A DNA stretch of 64,000 bases from an uncultured Clostridia bacterium (GCA_947601495.1 CANQGE010000005.1:1-64000), one strand, 5' to 3'. Numbered from the stretch's first letter, positions 45,503-52,927 are shown. Numbers and translations: made by a program. The notes: generated from the letters alone by a model not told the origin.

Positions 45503-46258
45503 TTAATAATTTTTAATTAAAATTTCCTTAAATTGTTTTTTCTCATCTAATGCTGCAGTTAAGTTACTAAATCTTTGTACCTCTTCTATATTATAATCTT
45601 TATACAAATTTCTAATATAGTTGCAATCATTGTAACTTAAAAGGAATTTTCCTTTAACATTTTTTAAAGTATTAAATAATCTTTCATGATCTTCTTCTTT
45701 AAAATCTACACTTTTATAATATTTTTCTGTTCCAAAATATGGTGGATCTAAAAAGAAAAATACATTTTCTCTATCTTGAGTTTTTATTAATTTTTCAAAA
45801 TCTTCATTTTCAATTATAACAGTATTTAATCTTTTCTGAATTTCATCTAACATTATAGTCATATTTTCTACATTTCTTTTTACACATCCATAAGTAGATA
45901 ACTTGGCTCCATAACTTGTTTTTATTAGCATAAAAAATCTTACTGCCCTTTGAATATCAGTTAATCCTCTCATATTATATTGTTCTAAAAAATCTTTGAA
46001 AAGCTCTCTAGAATTTAAGAAGTATTGTAATTCTTTTTTTACTTCTCCAGCATGATATTTTACGCATTTAAATAAATTTACTAATTCGCTATTATAATCA
46101 TTATATATTTCTGTTTTTCCTGGTCGTTCTTTATAAAATAATACCCACGCTGCACCACCAAACACCTCTACATATTTTTCGTAACTTTCTGGAAATTGTT
46201 CACAAATTTTCTCTCTTAATAATTTTTTTCCACCAATCCAACTTAAAAAGCTATTCAT
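45503..46258 (-). CDS. DNA adenine methylase, D12 class (Dam-like)
   Basis: 251 residues. SFLSWIGGKKLLREKI and YVEVFGGAAWVLFYKE form the S-adenosylmethionine-binding motif, and FFLDPPYFG is the catalytic DPPY motif of N6-adenine methyltransferases. Phages use such orphan enzymes to mask their DNA from restriction or to regulate genes. I start at the ATG at 46258 with GGAAGGA ten bases upstream; eleven residues upstream in frame lack support. It is divergent from the XRE regulator and belongs to the prophage by position. Recognition sequence is unknown. Confidence 0.93.
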   Translation of the reverse strand: MNSFLSWIGGKKLLREKICEQFPESYEKYVEVFGGAAWVLFYKERPGKTEIYNDYNSELVNLFKCVKYHAGEVKKELQYFLNSRELFKDFLEQYNMRGLTDIQRAVRFFMLIKTSYGAKLSTYGCVKRNVENMTIMLDEIQKRLNTVIIENEDFEKLIKTQDRENVFFFLDPPYFGTEKYYKSVDFKEEDHERLFNTLKNVKGKFLLSYNDCNYIRNLYKDYNIEEVQRFSNLTAALDEKKQFKEILIKNY

Positions 46259-46369
46259 TTTTTCTAATTCCTTCCTATTTGCATTATACAAATAAAATAC
46301 TATAAATAAAAGATATGTTGAGTTATGTCATTTTAAGCACAGTTACTCTACTACACTTATTTTTAACTA

Positions 46370-46408
46370 CCGTTTTTGATAAAGTAATTTTATAAATTAA
46401 AAACGGAG
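46370..46408 (+). promoter_or_regulatory. Inverted repeat overlapping the ribosome binding site of the XRE gene
   Basis: CCGTTTTT at 46370-46377 pairs with AAAAACGG at 46399-46406, and the GGAG ribosome binding site (46405-46408) overlaps the second arm. It lies in the divergent intergenic region between the methylase and regulator genes and could be an operator or an RNA hairpin limiting translation. Confidence 0.4.
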
Positions 46409-46416
46409 TAAGAAAC

Positions 46417-46617
46417 ATGGTATATTTAAAAGTTGATAAATTATTACAAAAAGAACAAAAATCAAAATATTGGTTAGTAAAGAATATGGAAGGAAATTAC
46501 AGAACAGTCAATAACATGATTGAAAAAGAAACAATTTCTATTCGATTCGACACTATTGATAAATTATGTAAAATATTTAATTGTACTCCTGGAGATTTAT
46601 TTGAAAGAGATTTATAA
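46417..46617 (+). CDS. XRE/Cro-type transcriptional regulator
   Basis: 66 residues, a single helix-turn-helix domain of the small Cro/CI-like type: LLQKEQKSKYWLVKNMEG, TVNNMIEKETISIRFDTIDK and LCKIFNCTPGDLFERDL, the last being the usual end of such proteins. It is encoded opposite to the structural genes, as expected for a lysogeny or immunity regulator. GGAG eight bases before the ATG. The MutS-like gene follows after 24 bases. Confidence 0.88.
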   Translation: MVYLKVDKLLQKEQKSKYWLVKNMEGNYRTVNNMIEKETISIRFDTIDKLCKIFNCTPGDLFERDL

Positions 46618-46641
46618 TTAATTAGAAAGGAGTATATACAA

Positions 46642-47043
46642 ATGAGTAAAATTATCGAAAAATATAACAGTTTAAAAGAAGAAGATTCACAAAAAATATA
46701 TTTATTTAAAAACGGAATTTTTTACATCTTTTTAAATGAAGATGCAAAAATAATTCATGAAAAACTAGGTTTAAAAATTATTGATTTTGGACTATCTTCA
46801 ATAAAATGTGGTTTTCCCTCTAATAATTTAGAAAAGTATCTTGATTTATTAGAAAAACATTCCTTAAATTATCAAATTATTGATGATAATAAAAAAATAG
46901 ACAATAAAAACGATTACTTAAATAATATCATTTGTAAAGAAATATTAAAAGAAATTAAGGAAATAAATATGAATGAAACTACCTTTAAACAAGCATTTGA
47001 AAAATTACTTGATTATCAAAACAGAATAAAAAATATTCAATAG
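46642..47043 (+). CDS. Small protein resembling MutS mismatch-recognition domain I
   Basis: 133 residues. YLFKNGIFYIFLNEDAKII and LGLKIIDFGLSSIKCGFPSN are laid out like MutS domain I (F-x-x-G-x-F-Y before a long helix, then a G-F-P turn), and LEKYLDLLEKHSLNYQII fits its last helix; a coiled, Lys/Glu-rich tail follows. The other MutS domains and the ATPase are missing. Small MutS-like proteins have been described near diversity-generating retroelements and also near recombinases in Firmicutes. Here it shares a transcript with the XRE regulator. AAGGAG precedes the ATG. Confidence 0.6.
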   Translation: MSKIIEKYNSLKEEDSQKIYLFKNGIFYIFLNEDAKIIHEKLGLKIIDFGLSSIKCGFPSNNLEKYLDLLEKHSLNYQIIDDNKKIDNKNDYLNNIICKEILKEIKEINMNETTFKQAFEKLLDYQNRIKNIQ

Positions 47044-47060
47044 AGGGATTTCTCCCTCTA
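47041..47060. terminator. Bidirectional terminator
   Basis: TAGAGGGA, a 4-base loop and TCCCTCTA between the convergent MutS-like and lysin genes; the first base triplet is the stop codon of the MutS-like gene. Confidence 0.65.
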
Positions 47061-47063
47061 TCA

Positions 47064-48443
47064 TTATTTATAATACTTATTATTAATATATCCTTCTCTG
47101 CCAGTTTGATTTACTTTTATTCTATCTATATTAGAATTAATATTTTCTAATATAGTAATAGTAGTGTTAGCAATATATGTATATTTTGTTCCCGTCAAAT
47201 TACTATTAGAATATATATTACATTTAGTATTTAATTTTTTCCTTTGCCCAACTGTATTTGGTATTAATATAGTTGAATTATCAATATGTAAAGTCATATT
47301 ACTTTCTTGACACCAAAATTGCTCACTAAATATTTGAACTACATAATTTTTTCCGCCAGCATAAGCAATTGTTCCCAAGCCATATACTCTACTATCATTT
47401 GTTAATATAGATTTATGTATCCAGAATTGTGAATTTTGAGTACCTCGTAAATCATCAACCAACGCATAATTACCTGAATAACATGCTATTCCTACTGGAA
47501 TATCCACTAAAACTCTTTGACCTGCAGAATACTTTGAGTGATTTGTGTTCTGATAGCAAAAGAATTGTTTATAATTTGCATATTTTTTAAAATTATCTAT
47601 ACTACAATAAATAGTATTTCCTGACACTTCTACTTTTCCTCTTCTAGTAGAAGTATCAAATTTTCCATTATATAAATATGGATCATAAATTTTTAAAGTA
47701 TTTTCTTCAATTCCGATAAGAACGATATAATGTCCTCCCGTTGTGAATAATCCATTTCCAACTGAGCAAATAACATAGTTATTATTTTTTAATAAATCAA
47801 GTGCTTTTTGTATATCTGATGTTTCTGTATAACCAATATTAAATTCATCTGCAATAGCTCTATAAGCACTCCAATATGTGCCATTGTTTGCACTTCTATA
47901 TCCATACTTAACAAATAAACTTGACATTGTATCTGGTGTTATTGTTCCTTTGATAGAACTTACAACCATTGCTGCAGATGTCGGTCCACAACCACTAGAA
48001 CCTATTGTTTGACTTCCATCTCCCACAGATGAATATATAATATTTTTCCATCTAGTATCAATTTGTGAATAATATGTTAGTCCTTGATAATTTCCTAATT
48101 CTACATTCCAAGATCTTGCTCTATCTCCTTCATAGGCTATTTCTCCTTGAAGTTCAAAAGATTCATCTTCAAGTTCTTCCTCTTCAAGCAATTCTTCATC
48201 TTCTATTGTAATATTAATATCTTCTATTGTATTTTCCGTCGATGAATTTTCTTGATTTTCTGTTATATCTTGAACAATAACATTTTCGTCTATTTTTTCT
48301 ATTTCATTTTCTACTATATTTTGAACTTCTTTAACTGTATTGTTAATTTCATTATCTGGGAAATAAATTCCGCATAATGTTCCAACTACAGCCAAAACAC
48401 AAGCTAAAATTATCAATAAAGTTCTTTTAGTTTCTTTTTTCAT
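47064..48443 (-). CDS. Phage lysin-like protein: membrane signal, C39-type peptidase, SH3-like C terminus
   Basis: 459 residues. An N-terminal hydrophobic segment (LLIILACVLAVVGTLCGIYF) and an acidic linker (about 35-105) are followed by a papain-like C39-type domain: GSQTIGSSGCGPTSAAMVV holds the nucleophile Cys, GGHYIVLIGIEENTLKIYDP the His and Asp. The C-terminal third (KYSAGQRVLVDIPVGIACY; TGREGYINNKYYK) resembles SH3-like cell-wall binding repeats. The gene is directly after the holin-like gene, where endolysins usually lie. The signal segment suggests export without a classical holin. AGGAG precedes the ATG. Confidence 0.8.
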   Translation of the reverse strand: MKKETKRTLLIILACVLAVVGTLCGIYFPDNEINNTVKEVQNIVENEIEKIDENVIVQDITENQENSSTENTIEDINITIEDEELLEEEELEDESFELQGEIAYEGDRARSWNVELGNYQGLTYYSQIDTRWKNIIYSSVGDGSQTIGSSGCGPTSAAMVVSSIKGTITPDTMSSLFVKYGYRSANNGTYWSAYRAIADEFNIGYTETSDIQKALDLLKNNNYVICSVGNGLFTTGGHYIVLIGIEENTLKIYDPYLYNGKFDTSTRRGKVEVSGNTIYCSIDNFKKYANYKQFFCYQNTNHSKYSAGQRVLVDIPVGIACYSGNYALVDDLRGTQNSQFWIHKSILTNDSRVYGLGTIAYAGGKNYVVQIFSEQFWCQESNMTLHIDNSTILIPNTVGQRKKLNTKCNIYSNSNLTGTKYTYIANTTITILENINSNIDRIKVNQTGREGYINNKYYK

Positions 48444-48444
48444 A

Positions 48445-48786
48445 CTATTTTTTCTCCTTTCGATTTAATTCTTTGTATTCTGACTTAATATACTCAATTT
48501 CGCTGTCTACATAATGATTTTTAACATGTAATTTATCTACTAAAGTTTCGTATCTTCCAAAAATATCTAATATTGCTTGAAATTCTTCTCTTGTTTTTAA
48601 TACACCATTATGCAAGTCTCCAGCAAAATCTACAATTAAATATCTATACTGTCTTCTATTGTCGTGATAAAGTCCTATTAGTTTCTTATCTAGGCATTTA
48701 TTTAAAAATCCCGCTAAAATACTTAATAATGTAGACATTGATATTAGTAGTCCTACTAAGACCTGAATATTACTTAAATCTTTCAT
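48445..48786 (-). CDS. Holin-like / lysis-cassette membrane protein
   Basis: 113 residues from the ATG at 48786, preceded by AGGATT. One N-terminal membrane helix (VLVGLLISMSTLLSILAGFL) then a charged helical domain (IVDFAGDLHNGVLKTREEFQ, then LHVKNHYVDSEIEYIKSEY). This layout is seen in small proteins encoded beside endolysins, including BlyB-like holin accessory proteins. A longer frame to 48840 would run through the terminator hairpin and is unlikely. It ends one base before the lysin ATG. Confidence 0.6.
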   Translation of the reverse strand: MKDLSNIQVLVGLLISMSTLLSILAGFLNKCLDKKLIGLYHDNRRQYRYLIVDFAGDLHNGVLKTREEFQAILDIFGRYETLVDKLHVKNHYVDSEIEYIKSEYKELNRKEKK

Positions 48787-48804
48787 CTTTAAATCCTTTC
48801 TTTT

Positions 48805-48851
48805 GAATAAAATAAAAGGTTTAAAATTGATTTTTAACAATTTTAAACCTT
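48805..48851 (-). terminator. Terminator of the structural/DGR operon
   Basis: A 14-bp stem (AAGGTTTAAAATTG and complement, arms 48816-48829 and 48838-48851) followed on the minus strand by TTTTATTTTATT. It separates the XkdX-like gene from the lysis genes. Confidence 0.8.
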
Positions 48852-48872
48852 AGTTTTTTTATTAATTTTCCC

Positions 48873-49001
48873 TTATTCTTCTACTATTTTATGATATTCT
48901 TCTTCAGTTATCCATCCTTTATCAATCGCATTAAAAACCATTGCTTTTGTCCAGAATCCATCATCATAGTATTTTTTTACCAAATTATATCTCTTGCTCA
49001 T
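48873..49001 (-). CDS. XkdX-like phage protein, 42 residues
   Basis: A short protein, MSKRYNLVKKYYDDGFWTKA then a helix ending WITEEEYHKIVEE. The pattern (aromatic, W-T, then G-x-I-T-x-x-E-Y-x-x-I) fits the XkdX family, a small protein found after tail fibre genes in many Firmicutes prophages. The ATG at 49001 overlaps the end of the 63-residue gene; GAGGA lies just upstream. Function unknown. Confidence 0.7.
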   Translation of the reverse strand: MSKRYNLVKKYYDDGFWTKAMVFNAIDKGWITEEEYHKIVEE

Positions 49002-49176
49002 TTTCCTCTATTACCTCACTTTCTTCAATTGGCAAATCTACGCCTGTCATCATTGCCAAATAATCGGTAGTTGCTTTTCCTCTTGCTATATCTGCTCGCA
49101 AATGTTCAAATTCTATTTCTCCTGAAATATCTAAAACTTTATTAACCTTTACAGACTTTCCACTTTCTTTTTTCAT
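48985..49176 (-). CDS. Small protein immediately after the reverse transcriptase, 63 residues
   Basis: MKKESGKSVKVNKVLDISGE and LRADIARGKATTDYLAMMTG then an acidic tail. The ribosome binding site GGGGGTG overlaps the stop codon of the reverse transcriptase gene, so its translation is probably coupled to it. I do not recognise the family; it could be a tail accessory or an unstudied part of the retroelement. Confidence 0.65.
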   Translation of the reverse strand: MKKESGKSVKVNKVLDISGEIEFEHLRADIARGKATTDYLAMMTGVDLPIEESEVIEENEQEI

Positions 49177-49182
49177 TATATA

Positions 49183-50235
49183 TCACCCCCATAATTCTTT
49201 ATAAAATTTATCCATTCTCTGCATCAGTTTAAAGCTATTTCCTTTGCTGGCATGTGCTTTCCAACTTTTATAACACTCATCGACTTTCGACTTCTTCATG
49301 TAACCTTTTTTCACTAAATGTGACATTCTAACGAGTTTTCTTTTTTCTCTTTTTACTGAATCAGTACATACCAACATAACTATTTTTCCTGTATCAGTTA
49401 ATCTATGAGTAAATCCTAGAAATTTAATTTCCTTACTTAATTTTAATATTTTTGTTTTCTTTGGATGTAATTTAAACCCCAATTTATTAAGCTTTTTATC
49501 AATTTCTTTTAAACAATATTCTAAGTATTCTAAATTTTCACAAATTATTATAAAATCATCCATGTACCTTAAATAGAATTTTATTCTTAAAACTTCTTTT
49601 ATAAAGTGATCTATTTTGTCTAGTGCTGTTATACCTGCAATTTGAATCATCTGACTACCAGGATTATATCCAACATCACCTTCATACTGTTCTGTTAAAA
49701 CATTATTAGCCATATCAAAAGCCTCTTTAGGTAATTTTTTCCTAAATTGCTCTCTTATTAATTCATGACTCATATTAGGATAGTAACCTAATATATCCAT
49801 TTGCAAAACAAATCCTTCATTATTTCCATGCTTTCTATAATATTTCTGCATAAAAGTATGAAGTCTTTTTCTTGCAAAATCCGTTCCTTTTCCCTTTTGG
49901 CAAGCACAATTATCATAAATTAAAGATTTAGTCATTATAGGATAAATTATCTTATCATTTAAACTTCTTTGAAAAACTCTATCTCTAAAAGCTATACTTA
50001 CAGCTTCTCTTTTTTTAGGAGAAGTAAGAGTAAATTTTTTAGGTGGTCTAGGTTTATATGTTCCTTCTTTTAATTGTTTTTCAAGTTTTAAGCTTTCTTC
50101 AATTCCATTTAAATAAAAATGACTTACTGATGTCTTCCAAAGGACATTACTTTTACACTTATGCATCGAATCGTATAAAGCATCAAATCCAATTATACTT
50201 TCGATTAAATCTTCATTTGTACATTCAATATTCAT
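49183..50235 (-). CDS. Reverse transcriptase of a diversity-generating retroelement
   Basis: 350 residues with the seven-block fingers/palm of retroelement polymerases. The first catalytic Asp is D147 in VLQMDILGYYP, the active site is YMDD at 224-227 in YLRYMDDFII, and block 4 reads NPGSQMIQIAG with Ser-Gln at 194-195. That SQ pair is typical of DGR polymerases, whereas group II intron enzymes usually have QGxxxSP. There is no maturase or endonuclease domain. It would copy the template repeat RNA with errors at adenines, with the Avd-like protein as partner. The ribosome binding site is weak (GGAG 13 bases before the ATG). Confidence 0.95.
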   Translation of the reverse strand: MNIECTNEDLIESIIGFDALYDSMHKCKSNVLWKTSVSHFYLNGIEESLKLEKQLKEGTYKPRPPKKFTLTSPKKREAVSIAFRDRVFQRSLNDKIIYPIMTKSLIYDNCACQKGKGTDFARKRLHTFMQKYYRKHGNNEGFVLQMDILGYYPNMSHELIREQFRKKLPKEAFDMANNVLTEQYEGDVGYNPGSQMIQIAGITALDKIDHFIKEVLRIKFYLRYMDDFIIICENLEYLEYCLKEIDKKLNKLGFKLHPKKTKILKLSKEIKFLGFTHRLTDTGKIVMLVCTDSVKREKRKLVRMSHLVKKGYMKKSKVDECYKSWKAHASKGNSFKLMQRMDKFYKELWG

Positions 50236-50398
50236 ATTAAAAATTTTTCTCCAATGTATATAGCTACTTACTTTATTTAAAAGTACATTGCATCATTAAA
50301 GTATTGTTTACCGATTGGCTACGGAAGGATTTCAGCTCCTTGTGTCCTTGTATTCTAGTGCAACTGCTCTATAAGCAATCCATACGACTATCATTTAT
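50236..50398 (-). ncRNA. Spacer segment of the DGR template RNA, between template repeat and RT gene
   Basis: About 160 non-coding bases between the template repeat and the RT start. In studied DGRs the RNA downstream of the template repeat folds with the RT and Avd to prime cDNA synthesis. A short stem (AAGGA...TCCTT near 50322-50348) can be drawn. Its role is inferred from position only. Confidence 0.45.
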
Positions 50399-50518
50399 AC
50401 ACAATCAGGGGCAAAACGATTTGCGTTCGTACCGTTGTTGTTGTTGATGTTACCACTCGCATTGATGTACCATGTATTATTGCTATTGTTGCGATTAGCT
50501 GAACGCAAACGCACTACT
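50399..50518 (-). repeat. DGR template repeat (TR)
   Basis: 120 bases aligning without gaps to 51016-51135, with 106 identities. On the coding strand it would read as an Asn-rich peptide with 13 AAC/AAT codons. All 14 differences from the variable repeat fall on adenines of this copy. It starts 17 bases after the Avd stop and is not itself inside an annotated gene. Confidence 0.97.
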
Positions 50519-50535
50519 AATTTATAGCTTACATC

Positions 50536-50952
50536 CTAATTTTTAAATTTTTCATATCTTTCGTTATCACTTTTTCCCCATTTTGAAATCATATTTCGTA
50601 CTTCAAGTATCATTTCTCCCCAATATTTAATTCTTTTACTTTTTAAATGAAAAACAGAACCAGCTATTTGAATTGTTGCTAACATATTATTGCATTCCTG
50701 GTGTGCTTCTTTTTGAATTCTGTGTCTTAATTTATATGTTTCATTATCTGCAACTCTTATACTATTGGCAGTCCAACATTTTATATAAATGTCTTTAGCT
50801 GATTTTATTATATCATTTGTTATAGCATTCTGATATTTAGGTTCAAAAATTTTTTCATTACTACAAATTTGAATTGTATAATGTGCTAATTTTTTTGCCT
50901 TTACAAATATTTCTAAATGAGATTGACTTCTTTTTCCTTCAGGTACTGACAT
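50536..50952 (-). CDS. Avd-like DGR accessory protein (four-helix bundle)
   Basis: 138 residues, almost wholly helical and basic. It starts MSVPEGKRSQSHLEIFVKAK and contains AHYTIQICSNEKIFEPKYQN, then DIYIKCWTANSIRV, HRIQKEAHQECNNMLATIQI and KRIKYWGEMILEVRNMI. Length, helix count, charge and position between variable repeat and template repeat match Avd, the pentameric four-helix-bundle partner of DGR reverse transcriptases, which binds RT and template RNA. AGGAG precedes the ATG. Confidence 0.9.
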   Translation of the reverse strand: MSVPEGKRSQSHLEIFVKAKKLAHYTIQICSNEKIFEPKYQNAITNDIIKSAKDIYIKCWTANSIRVADNETYKLRHRIQKEAHQECNNMLATIQIAGSVFHLKSKRIKYWGEMILEVRNMISKWGKSDNERYEKFKN

Positions 50953-50971
50953 TTTTTCTCCTTTTCTTTTT

Positions 50972-50999
50972 ATTGGGCGAATGCGTGGCTTCGCCCAAT
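50972..50999. promoter_or_regulatory. Hairpin/cruciform just past the variable repeat
   Basis: A perfect 10-bp inverted repeat (ATTGGGCGAA at 50972-50981, TTCGCCCAAT at 50990-50999) with an 8-base loop, 16 bases beyond the 3' end of the variable repeat. In the Bordetella phage DGR a similar structure at this place is needed for efficient homing. No T-run follows on either strand, so a terminator role is less likely. Confidence 0.75.
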
Positions 51000-51005
51000 T
51001 TTAGA

Positions 51006-52424
51006 TTAGCAGATGACACAAGCAGGGGCAAAACGACATGCGTACGTACCGTAGCCGTTGTAGATGCCACCACTCGCATTGATGCACCATGTACTATAGC
51101 TATTGTTGCGAGTAGCTGAACGCAAACGCACTACTTGTGCGGATGAATGATTTTCTACAGCATAGGTAATCATATTAGCATTAGTGCTGCCTTGAGGATT
51201 TGGACTTGTTAATCCACTCTTTTGTCTCCAATAATCCCAATATTCGCCTTCTCCAGATATTTGAGGTACACAATACACTTCTTCTAAAGATGGTAAGAAA
51301 AATTTATCGAAAGTATAATCCCAAACTCCAGCTCCACTATCTCTATGATTGTTGATAGCAGTTGAAATTTTTACAGCTTTAATTACTGCTAAAAGTTCTG
51401 CATCTACACCTTTTAAGAAACCATCTTTACTTGATAATTGATCTGGTTTTCTTGCAAAAACATCATCGCTTGGATTTGTATACCAATTACCTTTTTCTGC
51501 ATCACTATTTAAGAATTGCCTTAACGCAGAATTTTTCCATCTATTATGTCCATAAGAAGCAGAATATAAATTATTGATTGTTGTATTGTACTTTGTTCCT
51601 GAGCTTAAAGTTCCTAAAGATGTTCCACTAGGCGTTTCATCTGTATATTCTTCTAAAGGTATTATTTCAAGTGGTGTTTGACTATCGTTACTTATATATG
51701 TTCTTACTCTCCAATTTGATGGATTTGTATCAGGCATTCCACTTGTTTCAGTAGTTTCCTTACCTATTTGAAGTTGTCCACCAGCTGGTACTTCTTGCGT
51801 AGTAGTAAATTTATATTTATAACCACCATGACAATTATTACCCCAATTTCCACCGATTTCAAAATAATAATCTCCTGCTGGCAATGCTTCTTTACAAACA
51901 TAAAATGCTTGATTTTGAGTAAATTGAACTCCAAACGGAGATGCATAATGCCATTGTAAAATCATTCCAGGAACTTCTCTTTCAACTCCATCTTCTTCTA
52001 TAGTAACCTTTCTAAAAGCTACTACATCTAGCGGCACTTCATATTCTTTATTTGCTTGAGTATCTTTCCAAGTAGTAATTAGTTGATCTCCAATATTAAA
52101 ATACTTTTCTGCCATTCCTGCTTTTACTATATCACTAATGTTTTTCCAAGTTAAGTTGCTAGAGTTACCTTCTAATAATGATACTCGTATATCTAATTCT
52201 TCTGCCTTTTTTTCTAATTTTAGCACTCTAGATGTACTTTTTGAATTATCTATGAATAATTTATAATAATCTGTATTTGTTGGAAGAGTTCCAGCAGGTG
52301 CATCTTTTTTTGCAATATATGTATTATAATCCTCTTCATATACAACTACAGATAATTTAGAATATGCAATATTTGATTTCCAAGCTCCTTCATATACTGG
52401 AGCTATTCTTATTTGTGTGCTCAT
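51006..52424 (-). CDS. DGR target protein, tail-associated, C-type-lectin-like C terminus
   Basis: 472 residues. The N terminus (APVYEGAWKSNIAYSKLSVV, then YNTYIAKKDAPAGTLPTNT) resembles carbohydrate-binding modules of phage fibres; a short coiled coil (about 77-90) follows. The C-terminal domain from about residue 265 (LYSASYGHNRWKNSALRQFL, FFLPSLEEVYCVP, SAQVVRLRSATRNN) matches the lectin-like fold used by DGR targets. The variable repeat encodes the last 37 or so residues. Eleven residues differ from the template-specified sequence (438, 443, 444, 447, 453, 455, 457, 458, 461, 463, 468). AAGGAGG precedes the ATG. It probably binds the host surface. Confidence 0.93.
   Translation of the reverse strand: MSTQIRIAPVYEGAWKSNIAYSKLSVVVYEEDYNTYIAKKDAPAGTLPTNTDYYKLFIDNSKSTSRVLKLEKKAEELDIRVSLLEGNSSNLTWKNISDIVKAGMAEKYFNIGDQLITTWKDTQANKEYEVPLDVVAFRKVTIEEDGVEREVPGMILQWHYASPFGVQFTQNQAFYVCKEALPAGDYYFEIGGNWGNNCHGGYKYKFTTTQEVPAGGQLQIGKETTETSGMPDTNPSNWRVRTYISNDSQTPLEIIPLEEYTDETPSGTSLGTLSSGTKYNTTINNLYSASYGHNRWKNSALRQFLNSDAEKGNWYTNPSDDVFARKPDQLSSKDGFLKGVDAELLAVIKAVKISTAINNHRDSGAGVWDYTFDKFFLPSLEEVYCVPQISGEGEYWDYWRQKSGLTSPNPQGSTNANMITYAVENHSSAQVVRLRSATRNNSYSTWCINASGGIYNGYGTYACRFAPACVIC
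51016..51135 (-). repeat. DGR variable repeat (VR)
   Basis: The C-terminal coding segment of the target gene, 120 bases matching the template repeat. Differences in the coding sense are A to G at seven sites, A to T at five and A to C at two; no other base is changed. The invariant 3' end (CGTTTTGCCCCTG) would act as the homing start. Confidence 0.97.
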
Positions 52425-52434
52425 TTTTTCCTCC

Positions 52435-52752
52435 TTAAAAATCTATTATTAAATTGAACTCATCATCAATAGATACATTAATGTTTTTTGAATTTTCAAC
52501 AACCAATTCAAAATTATCATTAACATATACATTTAATAGTTCTGTACTACCATTCTTTACTTGAATTTCTTTTGTAGTACCATCTTGATATATAATTTTA
52601 TAATAATCTATGAGACCTTCTGTTTTTATACTTTCAATATCTTTTACTCTTTTTAACTTATCAATTCCTTCAGTTAATTCTTTTGTATAACTATCTAATT
52701 CAACTGCATCTTCACTTTCATAATATGGTAATCCACTTTCCGTTTTTTTCAT
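52435..52752 (-). CDS. Hypothetical phage tail-region protein, 105 residues
   Basis: Start set at ATG 52752, five bases after AGAGGTGG; an in-frame GTG nine bases upstream is less likely. A helical N-terminal half (DSYTKELTEGIDKLKRVKDI) is followed by a strand-rich repeat-like segment (GLIDYYKIIYQDGTTKEIQV; LNVYVNDNFELVVENSKN). It precedes the DGR target gene by 10 bases and may be a fibre chaperone or a small structural protein. Family not recognised. Confidence 0.65.
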   Translation of the reverse strand: MKKTESGLPYYESEDAVELDSYTKELTEGIDKLKRVKDIESIKTEGLIDYYKIIYQDGTTKEIQVKNGSTELLNVYVNDNFELVVENSKNINVSIDDEFNLIIDF

Positions 52753-52753
52753 A

Positions 52754-52927
52754 CTAACCACCTCTCAATTCTTTTACTGTAAATTTTTTTAATTGATTTA
52801 CAGTATAAGGCTTTAATTCCTCTACTGTTAAATATCTTGTGCATTTTATTTTTATTTTAAATTTATCTTTTTTAAAAACTTGAGTTGGTTCGAAAATAAT
52901 ATCTGTTATTTTATTTTTTATAGCCAT
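52754..52927 (-). CDS. Small phage protein, 57 residues
   Basis: Starts at the ATG at 52927, which overlaps the TAA of the collar gene (TAATG). A short basic protein, MAIKNKITDIIFEPTQVFKK then VEELKPYTVNQLKKFTVKEL with a repeated L-K-x-(F/Y)-T-V motif. It ends one base before the next ATG, so it is part of the same tightly packed tail operon. Family not recognised. Confidence 0.65.
   Translation of the reverse strand: MAIKNKITDIIFEPTQVFKKDKFKIKIKCTRYLTVEELKPYTVNQLKKFTVKELRGG

Noticed and set aside
49183..50235. Group II intron or retron reverse transcriptase
   Set aside because: No maturase or endonuclease domain, an SQ motif in block 4, and an adjacent template/variable repeat pair identify a DGR.
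50972..50999. Intrinsic terminator after the DGR target gene
   Set aside because: The stem is followed by A-rich, not T-rich, sequence in the direction of transcription, and the Avd gene follows closely.
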